From Blastobasis lacticolella (Eukaryota; Arthropoda; Insecta; Lepidoptera; Blastobasidae): a DNA stretch of 64,000 bases. Shown here in pieces: positions 55,531-64,000 of this stretch. Every line of letters starts with the position of its first letter. Positions within the stretch are counted from its first letter, which is position 1. The translations under genes were made by a program, and so were the position numbers. The notes beneath the pieces were generated by a model. It saw only the letters and a program-made list of their open reading frames with translations, did no database searches and was not told the origin of the DNA. Where the stretch lies: NCBI GenBank assembly GCA_905147135.1, contig LR990054.1, positions 15,413,001-15,477,000 of the forward strand, given 5' to 3'.

Positions 55531-55754
55531 AAGTAAATCGTACAAATCGTGATTTTTACGGGGTTTTTGACGGACTCCTATGTGACTGACACGCTGAACG
55601 CCAGGTGTTTCCAAAAGGATAAACAAACGAAATGTTTTGTATTATTATAAAACAAAAGATGAATAATTATTATAAAATATGCCTTGGCGTCCTGTGACTG
55701 TGACCTGTGATATCGATATACTAACGTAAGTAAGCTCAACCGATTGTTAGTGGA

Positions 55755-56050
55755 GGAACCCAGCATTTGTGAAGCAGTTGCACGATCTCAATCCGCCGGC
55801 CCCTTCCCTCCATCAGGAGACGCAGTCCGGGAGAACGTTTCATCTTTATGTCGTGGATCTTCCAGCTATCCGCTTTGGTTCTCTCTTTAACATGCGTACG
55901 GCTAAGGAATATAATACGTTGCCATTAGGAAGGCATATAATTAAGGGATATAATACGTTCCTCCATCGGTAGACGCGATCAGGGCGAACGCTTCATCCTT
56001 ATGTCGTGGATCTTCCAGCTATCTGCTTTGGTTCTCTCTCTCGGTGGCAT
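55755..56050 (+). pseudogene. LINE ORF2 C-terminal fragment
   Basis: KQLHDLNPPAPSLHQETQSG, then HLYVVDLPAIRFGSL; about 190 bp later the block CGCGATCAGGGCGAACG...GTCGTGGATCTTCCAGCTAT is repeated, a local duplication. Same family as 22840-23390. Confidence 0.55.
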
Positions 56051-56211
56051 GGGGGCCGGGTCGCTCTTTTCCCTCAAATATGGTTGAATTGGACGATGGC
56101 TGGGCCCTGCGTTATACTCGTGAACGGGTGCTGCCTTGGTGGACTGGCTTACTCTTGCTGTAGTTTTAGGTGGTTTTTCTTAATTATACTAGACATACCT
56201 ATATAATATAA

Positions 56212-56414
56212 CTAGTGGACCCGGCGCGACTTCGTTCGCGTACACCTACTTTACTCCTACCTACCCTCTTTCTACTTGCTTATAAACCTTCCTCTTGAAT
56301 CACTCTATCTGCTGTTGAAACCCGCATCAAAATCCATTGCGTGGTTTCAAAGATTAAAGCATACAAAGGGACATAGGGACAGAGAAAGCGACTTTGTTTT
56401 ATACTATGTAGTGA
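56212..56414 (-). mobile_element. Short non-autonomous Helitron
   Basis: On the minus strand it begins TCACTACATAGTATAAAACA and ends GTCCACTAG, between A and T. It matches 25076-25272 in full. Confidence 0.8.
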
Positions 56415-56424
56415 TATAGCATTC

Positions 56425-56640
56425 CGGCTCTGCCTGGCATTGTCGAGCACAGTTCGGTCGTGGTTGGCGAGGGATACGTTTATCTACGGCCATAGGGCGG
56501 TCAGCGTGTCACTGTGTGTTTACTTCCTACTTTCTTACCCCCCTCCTTTTTGACGATTGAAAGAGATATTTACTGTAAAATGTAAATATATAAAATTTCT
56601 TTGATCAATAAAGAAATTTTGAGTTTTGAATTTAGAATTT
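56425..56640 (+). mobile_element. LINE 3' end
   Basis: CCGGCTCTGCCTGGCATTGT to AATAAAGAAATTTTGAG. It matches 22972-23175. Confidence 0.65.
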
Positions 56641-56815
56641 TGAAAAATGCTTACGGGTACGGAATAGAATTTGTTGCCTGCAAGTGTGTTCACTGATCAT
56701 TATAATCTTGACCCGTTCAAGGCTGGAGTGAATAGGCTGTTCCTAGACAGACATGCTCCATCGCCGGCCTCATCGTCACTTACCACCAGGTGAGATGGCG
56801 GCCAATTGCCTGGCT
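56640..56815 (+). pseudogene. LINE ORF2 final residues
   Basis: The stretch encodes a FKAGVNRLFLDRHAPS-like end in broken frames, with the TTACCACCAGGTGAGATGGC tail core. Sister of 23200-23390. Confidence 0.55.
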
Positions 56816-56846
56816 AGTCCAATATTTAATAAAATATGCCCAATTG

Positions 56847-56945
56847 CTGCCAGAGCAACATGTCTTACCCGAGGCATTGGGCATACCTTCGCATTGATGA
56901 TTAGCTAGTGTCCCTAGGTAGAGATGACCACTTACCATCAGGGCT
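56847..56945 (+). repeat. 99-bp perfect direct repeat, left copy
   Basis: Identical to 57131-57229 base for base. The sequence is a LINE-tail piece (core ACCACTTACCATCAGGG). It ends 20 bp before the splice acceptor of the exon at 56966. Confidence 0.95.
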
Positions 56946-56965
56946 CTGAAACTCTGAATGTGCAG

Positions 56966-57111
56966 GCAAGGAATTCCTCCTGGAGAAGGCGCTCGAGGAC
57001 GCCTGGATCCGCTCCATCCCCTACGACTTCATGAGCGCCACGCACGCCCCGCCTGACTACATGCTCGCCCCCGACTTGCCCAAGCATAAAATGGTGGTCA
57101 ACATAGTGCAG
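56966..57111 (+). CDS. Internal coding exon of an unrecognised host gene
   Basis: Bounded by an AG acceptor (TGAATGTGCAG, ending at 56965) and a strong donor (CAG|GTAAGA at 57112). Only one of the three forward frames is open; it gives 48 codons from AAG 56968 to CAG 57111, including FLLEKALEDAWIRSIPYDFM and PPDYMLAPDLPKHKMVVNIV. Third positions are mostly G or C, in sharp contrast to the AT-rich surroundings, a strong coding sign. The exon has two extra bases at its start and ends in phase 0. I do not recognise the protein family. The pyrimidine tract before the acceptor is poor, perhaps because repeat sequence lies right against it. The strand is opposite to the DH31 exon, so it is a different gene or a transposed exon. 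Confidence 0.6.
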
Positions 57112-57130
57112 GTAAGAACATCGCGAGCAA

Positions 57131-57229
57131 CTGCCAGAGCAACATGTCTTACCCGAGGCATTGGGCATACCTTCGCATTGATGATTAGCTAGTGTCCCTA
57201 GGTAGAGATGACCACTTACCATCAGGGCT
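57131..57229 (+). repeat. 99-bp perfect direct repeat, right copy
   Basis: Identical to 56847-56945, 19 bp after the exon's donor site. Confidence 0.95.
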
Positions 57230-57233
57230 GCAA

Positions 57234-57465
57234 GTCCGCTAATTTACGCCTTGATTGCATTGTAATTGGATCGTAATCGCAGCTCAATGGCGCTTTGACA
57301 TGTTTTTGATACTCTGCAACTTTATTAATGATTGAATTATAATTGCATGGCTATCATAGCTTTATGGAAGTTTTACGCGTTTTTGGTATTCTGTTACAAT
57401 TAAAACTACCGTTGAGCTGCTATAGCGGTCCAGTTACAATTCAATCGATTTGTAAGTCAGCGCAC
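57234..57465. mobile_element. MITE with long imperfect inverted ends
   Basis: GATTGCATTGTAATTGGATC and CGCAGCTCAATGG on the left match the right end read in reverse (GATTGAATTGTAACTGGACC, GCAGCTCAACGG). About 230 bp, no ORF. Confidence 0.6.
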
Positions 57466-57509
57466 TCGAGGTCCAGGTGGCTCATGCGCGTTATTTCTAC
57501 CAATTGCAA

Positions 57510-59121
57510 TAAAAAATAAAATTCAGCAGTAAATATGAATATCTCTTTATTTTTTTAACAATAAACTCTAGACAGGAGGTATTTTATCACTTAGCTTACC
57601 TAAACTATTCTACTTACAGAATAAGTTTGCCACTTCATAGGTACTTAATTGTTAAGAAACTTTGAATTGTGTAAGTAAAGCTACAGATGTATAAGTTGTA
57701 AGCTTTGTTCTCTATATAATAAATAGGTAGTTTGTTATGTGAATAGGTAATACATTTAGGTAAAGAGAGATCGAAATTGTTTTAATACTTATATCGCAAT
57801 TTTTAAACACTTAACTACTTTTTTTACGACATAAAGCTACATAGAGGCTTTAACAAAATGCTACGATCTCTTAATAGTCACTTTGTAGCCTTATATTTGA
57901 TCGACCGTACGATGTTTTAATACATAATTTTCAAAACAGTTATTTTAATAATAATTTGATATACAGAAAACAGTATTAATCTGACAGAAATGTTATTTTT
58001 TAAATTTAAACAAGTGTATTAATTTATTAAACAATAGTTAAGTAGTAGTTTTATCACACCATTTCGATATTAAATACGTAAAAATATGAATGAAAATTAA
58101 AAATATATCGGCCTTTTCTATAATATTATACATAATAATATATTTCGGTATGGTATATAGAGAGAATTGTTGTTTAGTTTAATTATTAATATATCTACTA
58201 GTTTTAGTTTAGGACGATGCTTCTTAGTCTCAAAATATATAAGGTTTTATTATTATGTCTACTTATCTATAAAACAGATGCAGCTCCTTCAATTTATATT
58301 TAGGAGACCGATGTTATTTAACAAAATATATTTCATGACGAAGAATATTATAATAGGTTTACAATATTCTTTGTATTCAAATAAAATTAAATTTGTCATT
58401 TCGTTCAAATTACAAGACAGGTTTACAGAAACATAAATAATCATTTTGCCTACTTAAAATATGACTAGATACAAATATATGGCAAAATTTGTTATCAACA
58501 TTTTACGTTCTATACAAGTGAAGTGTAGCGGTTGGCCTAGGCAGAAATATAGTTTTATTTAACAGTAAGTACATAAGGTTTAAGCGTATTTAAACTCTAC
58601 TTGGATGACATAATGTCAGCGATATCGTAGGATGGTGACGACGACGGCTAGAATGTATTAATTTCACTAAGTTACGGGGTCCTATCCTCATATAATGCTT
58701 TTCATTAACGGCAGAGGATTTGGAGATTAAAGGATTTCATGATGCTTGTTTTATACAAAGTTTTCGATGGATTTGTATATACATAAGTACATAACTTCGC
58801 AAGTTCACGCATTTCTATCAACCGTATGGTTGTTGTAGTTGGAATTTTTAGTATACGTAAATAGATTACTTAAGGAAATTTTCCGTCAATGCCATTGATC
58901 AGAAACCAACAATTACCAACCAACTTTCCTTCCTCGATGTGCATCCGTACCTTCTACCAAGTCTTAATCTTAGGCCTCAATCTCCAAAACCTCAGCATAC
59001 ACCAGCCAGTACTAAATGGGAATAGAACCCAGCGTCGACATGCTTGACCGTCTTGATTATCTTCTCTTGCTCGCTCTGGTTGGAAAGAGACGGTTGATCA
59101 GCATGTCTGGAAGTCAGGAGT
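57510..59121 (-). other. Possible long 3' UTR of the DH31 gene
   Basis: Unique, very AT-rich sequence between the DH31 stop codon and a minus-strand AATAAA at 57551-57546, followed by a T-rich stretch. No repeats are recognised inside, which contrasts with the rest of the window. Transcript extent is inferred. Confidence 0.3.
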
Positions 59122-59254
59122 TTAGTGGCTGGCATCACGGCGTCTCCTGCCGGGGCCTCCGATGTCGTTGGCGGCGGACAGGCCCATCAGGTGCTTGGCC
59201 TGCAGAGCGCCAGAGTAGCCACGGCTGAGTCCAAGGTCCAAGGCCCGCTTTTCG
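59122..59254 (-). CDS. Dh31: Calcitonin-like diuretic hormone (DH31), last coding exon
   Basis: Secreted neuropeptide that acts through a class-B G-protein-coupled receptor to stimulate fluid secretion and gut activity in insects (family knowledge). The minus frame gives Lys-Arg (59250-59245), a 31-residue peptide (59244-59152) beginning [19 protein letters not shown] and ending in ANDIGGP, then Gly for amidation, four Arg, DASH and TAA (59124-59122). The [14 protein letters not shown] core is the lepidopteran DH31 core. Compared with the DH31 I remember from moths, it has L2, S7, S23, D27 and I28 in place of F, G, A, F and A. The acceptor is probably the AG at 59256-59255, after a pyrimidine run; the frame stays open upstream to 59409, so the 5' boundary is uncertain. 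The signal peptide and propeptide exons are not seen. It could be a paralogue or an alternative exon of the main gene. Confidence 0.88.
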
Positions 59255-59409
59255 CTGTCGGAGAGATGGTTTGAGATGTTAAGGTGGTTCTTTCGTACAG
59301 ATTTGGAGGTGAACTTTGATCGAGATTCATTTAAGGTACGTTTTTTGTGCAACTGGGGCCTAATTCTCGTACTGTGACATTTCGAATTCGACAATTTTTC
59401 TAGCCACAT

Positions 59410-59917
59410 ATCTCCATTAATAATGAAATTGAAATGTCTATTGCAGCTAAAAAATATTTACTAAACTATCTCTGACAGTCGTATATTGTCGAAGATCAAT
59501 TTCAGTGACGTTTTCACACAGTAAGTACGAGTATACTTGTCATAAGTACCTAAAATTCCAACTTAATCGGAAACCGAGAAGCGGGTAAAATTTTAATTCT
59601 AATGTTTTACTGCGAACACACAAGGGGACAGATGAGGTTAAAAAAGCTTGTAAACATAACATTATAATCATTCGATGTCCACAATAATTACTAAGTAGAC
59701 TCAAAGCATTCTCGATGGGCCACTCAATACCACTCAGATTGCGTCTTTTAGTAACATACAAGTACCTACCAACTTATAAGTTATCTTGAGTTAAGTGAGT
59801 ACCTACCGATCTATATTACACAAGGTTCGAAAATATATAGTATTTTGGACGTAATCACAAATGGGGTGAATGAAATTAACTATCTGTTTGTTACGGTTCA
59901 ACTGCTAATCAAATGTA
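59410..59917. other. Probable DH31 intron, no other feature
   Basis: AT-rich, with no upstream DH31 exon recognisable. Confidence 0.3.
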
Positions 59918-59990
59918 CCTTGGGGCTAGATGGCGCTGTGTGGATTGTCCAATCAAGTTTATTTATTATATTAATGTACTATCTTTTAAT
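59918..59990 (+). mobile_element. SINE-A 3' end fragment
   Basis: CTTGGGGCTAGATGGCGCTG, TGGATTGTCC and a TTTATTTATT-like tail. Confidence 0.6.
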
Positions 59991-60164
59991 TAATTGTTTC
60001 CCTATTGGCGGCAGTCTATTCCTTTTTACTCCACCCAGATTAATTATTATCTTTACCGTACTTTCGTTTTCTTCTGAGGCCGAGTGGACGGGGAATATTT
60101 ATGACGTACTTATTTGTACCAAGATTAGCCGCAGTAATAGACTATTTTCCTAAAAATATCTAAT

Positions 60165-60400
60165 TAGTCCGTCAGATTGATTTCCAAAAAATATTGGACA
60201 CGTATTATTTTTTATTAAAAATGTAGAAAGAAATAAAAAAACACACCCAGTTGAAATATAGCGTGACGTCACAACGTTAATACAATATACATTACAGTGT
60301 GACGTCATCAGCCCCCGCTTCCAAAATTTGACTCAAAATATCTTATTCAATTTTTGCCTTTATGACAAATAGAAAAATAGGTAGTATGTCAAATATTTTT
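60165..60400. repeat. Diverged repeat shared with 4500-4740
   Basis: GTCCGTCAGATTGATTTCC, ATATTGGACACGTATTATTT and two GTGACGTCA words. Confidence 0.45.
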
Positions 60401-60880
60401 TACTAACTACTAAATGGTATTATATCTTTTTACTCGCCCATTGTAAACTAGGGCAAACTCTAAACATTTCCAGGGAAATTTGGAGAATGTAAAGGCAGGG
60501 GTCGGCTTCAAAGCATGCGTAAGCGGGACCATGCAGATTTGCAGAATGCCAAGCTTGATGGGAACGCAACGTTTTTTGTCGAGTTTGCATTTCGAGCATT
60601 GTTCGGTCGTAGACTGTTCCTTTGGGCATGGGATTTCGCTTTAAATACACACAAACTTTAATTCTCAAAAATCTTTCATAACTAGAAATTGCTTTAATGC
60701 TAGAAAATCTTTTACAATAATTGGTGAGAAAACACTCGTAACTTTAGGACCCTCTTTACAACGTAACACCACAGTAAACCTATCTTCTGTAACCCTTTAA
60801 GTTAGTAATAAGTTGAGTTTACATTCTGTCAAGAAAGTACCGGGAATGGGAATTAATAATTTAATTCTCATTCTAAATTC

Positions 60881-61192
60881 AATGAGCAGTCTTCCAATAG
60901 GTCTAAAGCATTCCTAACCACTCCCTAGATGGCGCCCCGACAATTTTGGTAATTGATAATCGCTTGATATAGGTTCTTAGCAAAGAGAATATAAACACTG
61001 GGTACGTTATATTGGATAATATTGTATTTATCAATAGTTTTTAACCATTTTAGAAGCAATACAAAGATGAAAGGTTTGTATTAAAATACATTTCGTTGAA
61101 TCTTTTGGTAAAAAATTACCAAAATTGTAGGAGCGCCATCTATTGATGCTTTTTGAAACCAATTGAAAATACCTACTGGAAAACTCCTCATT
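60881..61192 (-). mobile_element. MITE with paired AGATGGCGC motifs, copy 2
   Basis: AATGAGCAGTCTTCCAATAG at one end and AATGAGGAGTTTTCCAGTAG at the other (reverse-complemented). Inverted relative to 39786-40203. Facing AGATGGCGC words at 60927-60935 and 61133-61141. Confidence 0.8.
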
Positions 61193-61325
61193 CAATAATT
61201 CATTTTGTCGCTGTGTTGGCATCTCTGTTTTCTATAATGGCGAGTTTGAGCACTATCTACCATTTAGTTTGTTTACAGTCCTCGATGTTGTTAGTTCGTA
61301 TCAAGTGTCTTATGATATTTTTACA

Positions 61326-62504
61326 ATGGACAAAAACGTCGAACAAAGAGTTTGTCTCAAATTTTGCACCGCAAATGAAATTTCGTGTTCCGAGTCGCTG
61401 AAAATGTTACAGAAAGCTAATGGTGAATCGTTTTTATCAAAAACACGTGCATATGAGCGATATAGTGTCTACATTTGGTATAGTCGGTCTAGATTTGGTG
61501 GAAGATTTGCCTCGGTCTGCGAGGCTATTGTCTAACTCAGTTAGCAACAGAAATGGACATTAAGTAATTCTACACTACGTCATCTACATCGGCCACTGGC
61601 TATAGCCTCTACCAAATTAGAGTAGTGTAAGATAATTATATTAATTCAGTAGGTCACTGGTTTAGCCAATAGCCCCCCGACGCCCATCGACGTCTCCAAC
61701 TGAAGTTACCATCGCTACAGCGAAGAAAATTGTGACTGAAAATCCTCATTCAAGTCTGGTAGAGATAGCTGTTGACCTCGTAACATTTAACTAAAAATTA
61801 AACGTCGGTTGGGCACGAAGTATGTTGCCGCTCGACTAGTCCCGAAAGATCTGCATTTTCTTCAAAAACTTGATCGCGTAAAGGTAGCTGAGGGTATGCT
61901 AGAATTCCGACCCTACATTCGTAAAACGCATTGTTACTGGTATTGAAACCTTATCAGGATCAAGAAATATTTTCTTACCGCAATTTTTTTATCAATTGAA
62001 TTTAATCACTTTAATTTGCATTGACATTGAATTTTTAAATTTGTATTTGCTGACTTTTAATTATTGAAATTTTTTTGACATCGATTTATATAATTTTTAA
62101 TTACATATTGTCTGACGTTCAATTGTTTTAATTTTAAATGACATTTATGTATTGAATTTTCAATTTATTACAAACATAATGCCAAGAGGCACACCATGGA
62201 GCCACTATTAAATAAGACATTACCATCTTTATGTTACCTTATGTTATGGTGACTAAAGAAATTATTTGATATTTGATTTATGAAGCTTGGGTATTACGAG
62301 TTTACATGCAAACCAGTCTACAAGCTTCGGAATGGCGCTGTTTTCAGTCGATAGAAGGTATAAAAGAAAATTCGCGGCGAGAACTCAAGTCGATTCCGAA
62401 AAATGCTTCTATTTATTTTTTTGATAATAGGATTACTCGTTCTCGTAAGTGTATTATTTCGGAAGGGGCTCACTTTGAATGCGATACAATAAAGGATGCA
62501 TAAT
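61326..62504 (+). pseudogene. Mariner-type transposase, dead copy
   Basis: The N-terminus is intact (from ATG 61326: QRVCLKFC, then EISCSESLKMLQKANGES and FLSKTRAYERYS). It continues in other frames with VEDLPRS, RRPSTSPTEV, KKIVTENPHSSLVEIA, AARLVPKDLHFLQKL and FVKRIVTGIETLS. In mariner the last block reads TGDE; here the Asp of the catalytic triad is replaced. The remaining catalytic core is missing, and the C-terminus (EWRCFQSIEGIKENSRRELK, then CIISEGAHFE) reappears at 62327-62485. A nested MITE lies at 61524-61674. It cannot encode a working enzyme. Confidence 0.85.
61524..61674. mobile_element. MITE nested in the mariner gene
   Basis: It interrupts the transposase between LPRS and RRPSTS. 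The ends GGCTATTGTCTAACTCAGTT and GGCTATTGGCTAAACCAGTG (right end reversed) are imperfect inverted repeats. About 150 bp. Confidence 0.65.
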
Positions 62505-63425
62505 TAACATTTTGTGTAGTATTGACCTTTTCCGGTACTTTAGTAACAGAGCAGTATAAACCTCACCACACATAACACCACATAATATTAGAATCTAGCT
62601 AACAAATCTGTGATAGGTGATCCTCAAACAGCTCCGATAATAACCTCTAAACTCTTCCTTTTGGTTACTTAAATAGTGTTACGCCAATTTTATTATATAA
62701 TTCAATTACATGCTTTAGATATCTATCCACACCACGTTGGAAAGATCCAGTGATGGATATTTTTCCACTTTTACGTACACTGTATTCCATTATCCATAAT
62801 CTATTAAAAATATTTTTTAAGAACTAACATGTGTCTGAAAATTAGTAACGTGAGTAATCAGTAATCAAGGAAATTGGCATATCGCGGCATTGTGGCAGCA
62901 TTACCAAAGAATATTTTTTGAGATTTCGTATTTGGTTTCGGAAAATTCTCATGTGTTCGAATATAACATTACCAAACCAAGTTAATTTCTGAATGTTCGG
63001 GTACCTATTACCTCTACCTAAGTAATTTGTTTATACCTACACACTATACTGCACGTGATAAATTTAAATATGTGGAAAAAGCTTTAGGCATGCATTCATA
63101 TTTAATTTAAAACATGCATTGCTAAATATTTTCGAACAACATTCAAAACATACCTAGAGATATCATCTTTAAAGCTGAAAAGAGATCAAAACATTAAAAA
63201 CAATACACACGATAATATTGGATGTTTTGGAAAATCTAAATTTTTACTTCAATATTTTGTCTTAGGCGAAAACTTTCGAAGCTGAATAATCTAAGAATTT
63301 TCACCAGTTACATTTTCCAATCACCCACTATTAATTAAAACATAACGTGTAAATTAGGTAGGTATGTAACGCTGATGTGATTTGAAGTCAACGAAAAATC
63401 GGAAAAATCTGCTCATCGACACTTA
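62505..63425. other. AT-rich stretch without recognised gene
   Basis: No coding or repeat signal that I can name. Confidence 0.35.
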
Positions 63426-63520
63426 GCCCAGCTTGCACCGAATTCATTAAAACGTTTATGAATGACGTTGAATTTTTTTTTGTTTTGTTTAATTAAACGC
63501 GTTTTTGGTGCAAGCTGCCC
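63426..63520. mobile_element. Small MITE with GCTTGCACC ends, copy 2
   Basis: CCAGCTTGCACCGAATTCAT on the left; GCAGCTTGCACCAAAAACG on the right (reversed). It matches 54943-55044. Confidence 0.65.
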
Positions 63521-64000
63521 TAAGTATTGTTTGCTATCGTGTTGTGGCAATCACATCATCGTTAACAAATTCTTACTTAAAATTGTAAAAAATTGTGTGA
63601 ATCAATTAAAACATCATATTGATCGTAAATCAAACATTCCAAAACGTGATATCAATGATACGGATATTTGCGAAAAGGATATTTGCGAAACTTTAATAAA
63701 TTAAAATCCTTAACGCGACCATGCATTAGTAAAAATCCCAAGTCCCAAATAAACCTACCTCGTGATGGTATTTACCTTAATAGAAAAAAACTACATAATA
63801 ATACACAAAAATTCGTGTGACGTAAGCAAATAGAAATGACCAAACTAATTATTTAATATATTATCAAATTTTGTATTTAAAATTATAACCCAAATGTTAT
63901 ACCTACATGGAGGTAGGTATGTTAACACACTTCTACATAATCTCCATTTTTAAATATAGCCTTATTTTAAAAAGAGTTGAAAACCTTCCATTTTCTTTTA
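63521..64000. other. AT-rich end of window
   Basis: Only short ORFs; a small CGGATATTTGCGAAA duplication is present near 63660-63690. Nothing assigned. Confidence 0.35.

Noticed and set aside
56938..57222. 94-codon minus-strand ORF over the exon at 57 kb
   Set aside because: It runs through the 99-bp repeats and is an effect of GC-rich coding sequence on the other strand; the plus strand has matching splice sites and codon bias.
1..64000. CRISPR arrays, bacterial operons or phage genes
   Set aside because: No regular spacer-repeat arrays, no ribosome-binding-site-linked ORFs; gene structure and repeats are insect-like.
1..64000. LTR retrotransposons
   Set aside because: No pair of long direct repeats with TG...CA ends and no gag-pol-type frame was seen.

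Overview
The window is eukaryotic, almost certainly a moth or butterfly (Lepidoptera). It is AT-rich and almost entirely intergenic or intronic. It is packed with small repeat families of the kind seen in lepidopteran genomes: tRNA-derived SINEs, Helitrons ending in CTAG, RTE- and CR1/Jockey-type LINE fragments, a mariner fossil and many miniature inverted-repeat elements. One host exon encodes a calcitonin-like diuretic hormone (DH31) whose core matches the lepidopteran form. No bacterial-type operons, CRISPR arrays or phage genes are present.

Layout. 1-1.3 kb holds a decayed reverse-transcriptase-type ORF. 1.3-47 kb is a mosaic of repeats, many nested inside one another. 47.45-52.14 kb is an apparently intact two-ORF non-LTR retrotransposon, with ORF1 carrying a PHD finger, a coiled coil and a baculovirus-FP-like C-terminus, and ORF2 carrying an APE endonuclease and a reverse transcriptase. 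A tRNA-Glu(TTC) gene lies on the minus strand at 54.1 kb. 55-57.5 kb holds LINE pieces, a Helitron and MITEs. Inside that block sits a GC-rich coding exon on the plus strand (56966-57111), bracketed by two identical 99-bp direct repeats. The DH31 exon is at 59122-59254 on the minus strand, followed by what may be a long AU-rich 3' UTR reaching about 57.5 kb. 60.9-62.5 kb carries a MITE and a dead mariner with its own nested MITE. The last 1.5 kb is AT-rich with one small MITE.

Host genes. Three host features are well or fairly supported: tRNA-Glu, the DH31 exon and the plus-strand exon at 57 kb, whose family I do not recognise. DH31 is a secreted neuropeptide hormone; the rest of its precursor must lie at higher coordinates, outside this window or hidden in non-coding sequence here. 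The two coding exons are on opposite strands and so belong to different genes.

Most interesting signals: a DH31 peptide with non-standard residues near its C-terminus; the 99-bp perfect repeats around the unknown exon; a 9-bp motif resembling the insect CTCF core (AGATGGCGC) present 12 times, mostly carried by one SINE and one MITE family and often as convergent pairs; several nested insertions with readable 8-bp target-site duplications; and an 83-bp tandem duplication joined by telomere-like TTAGG repeats.
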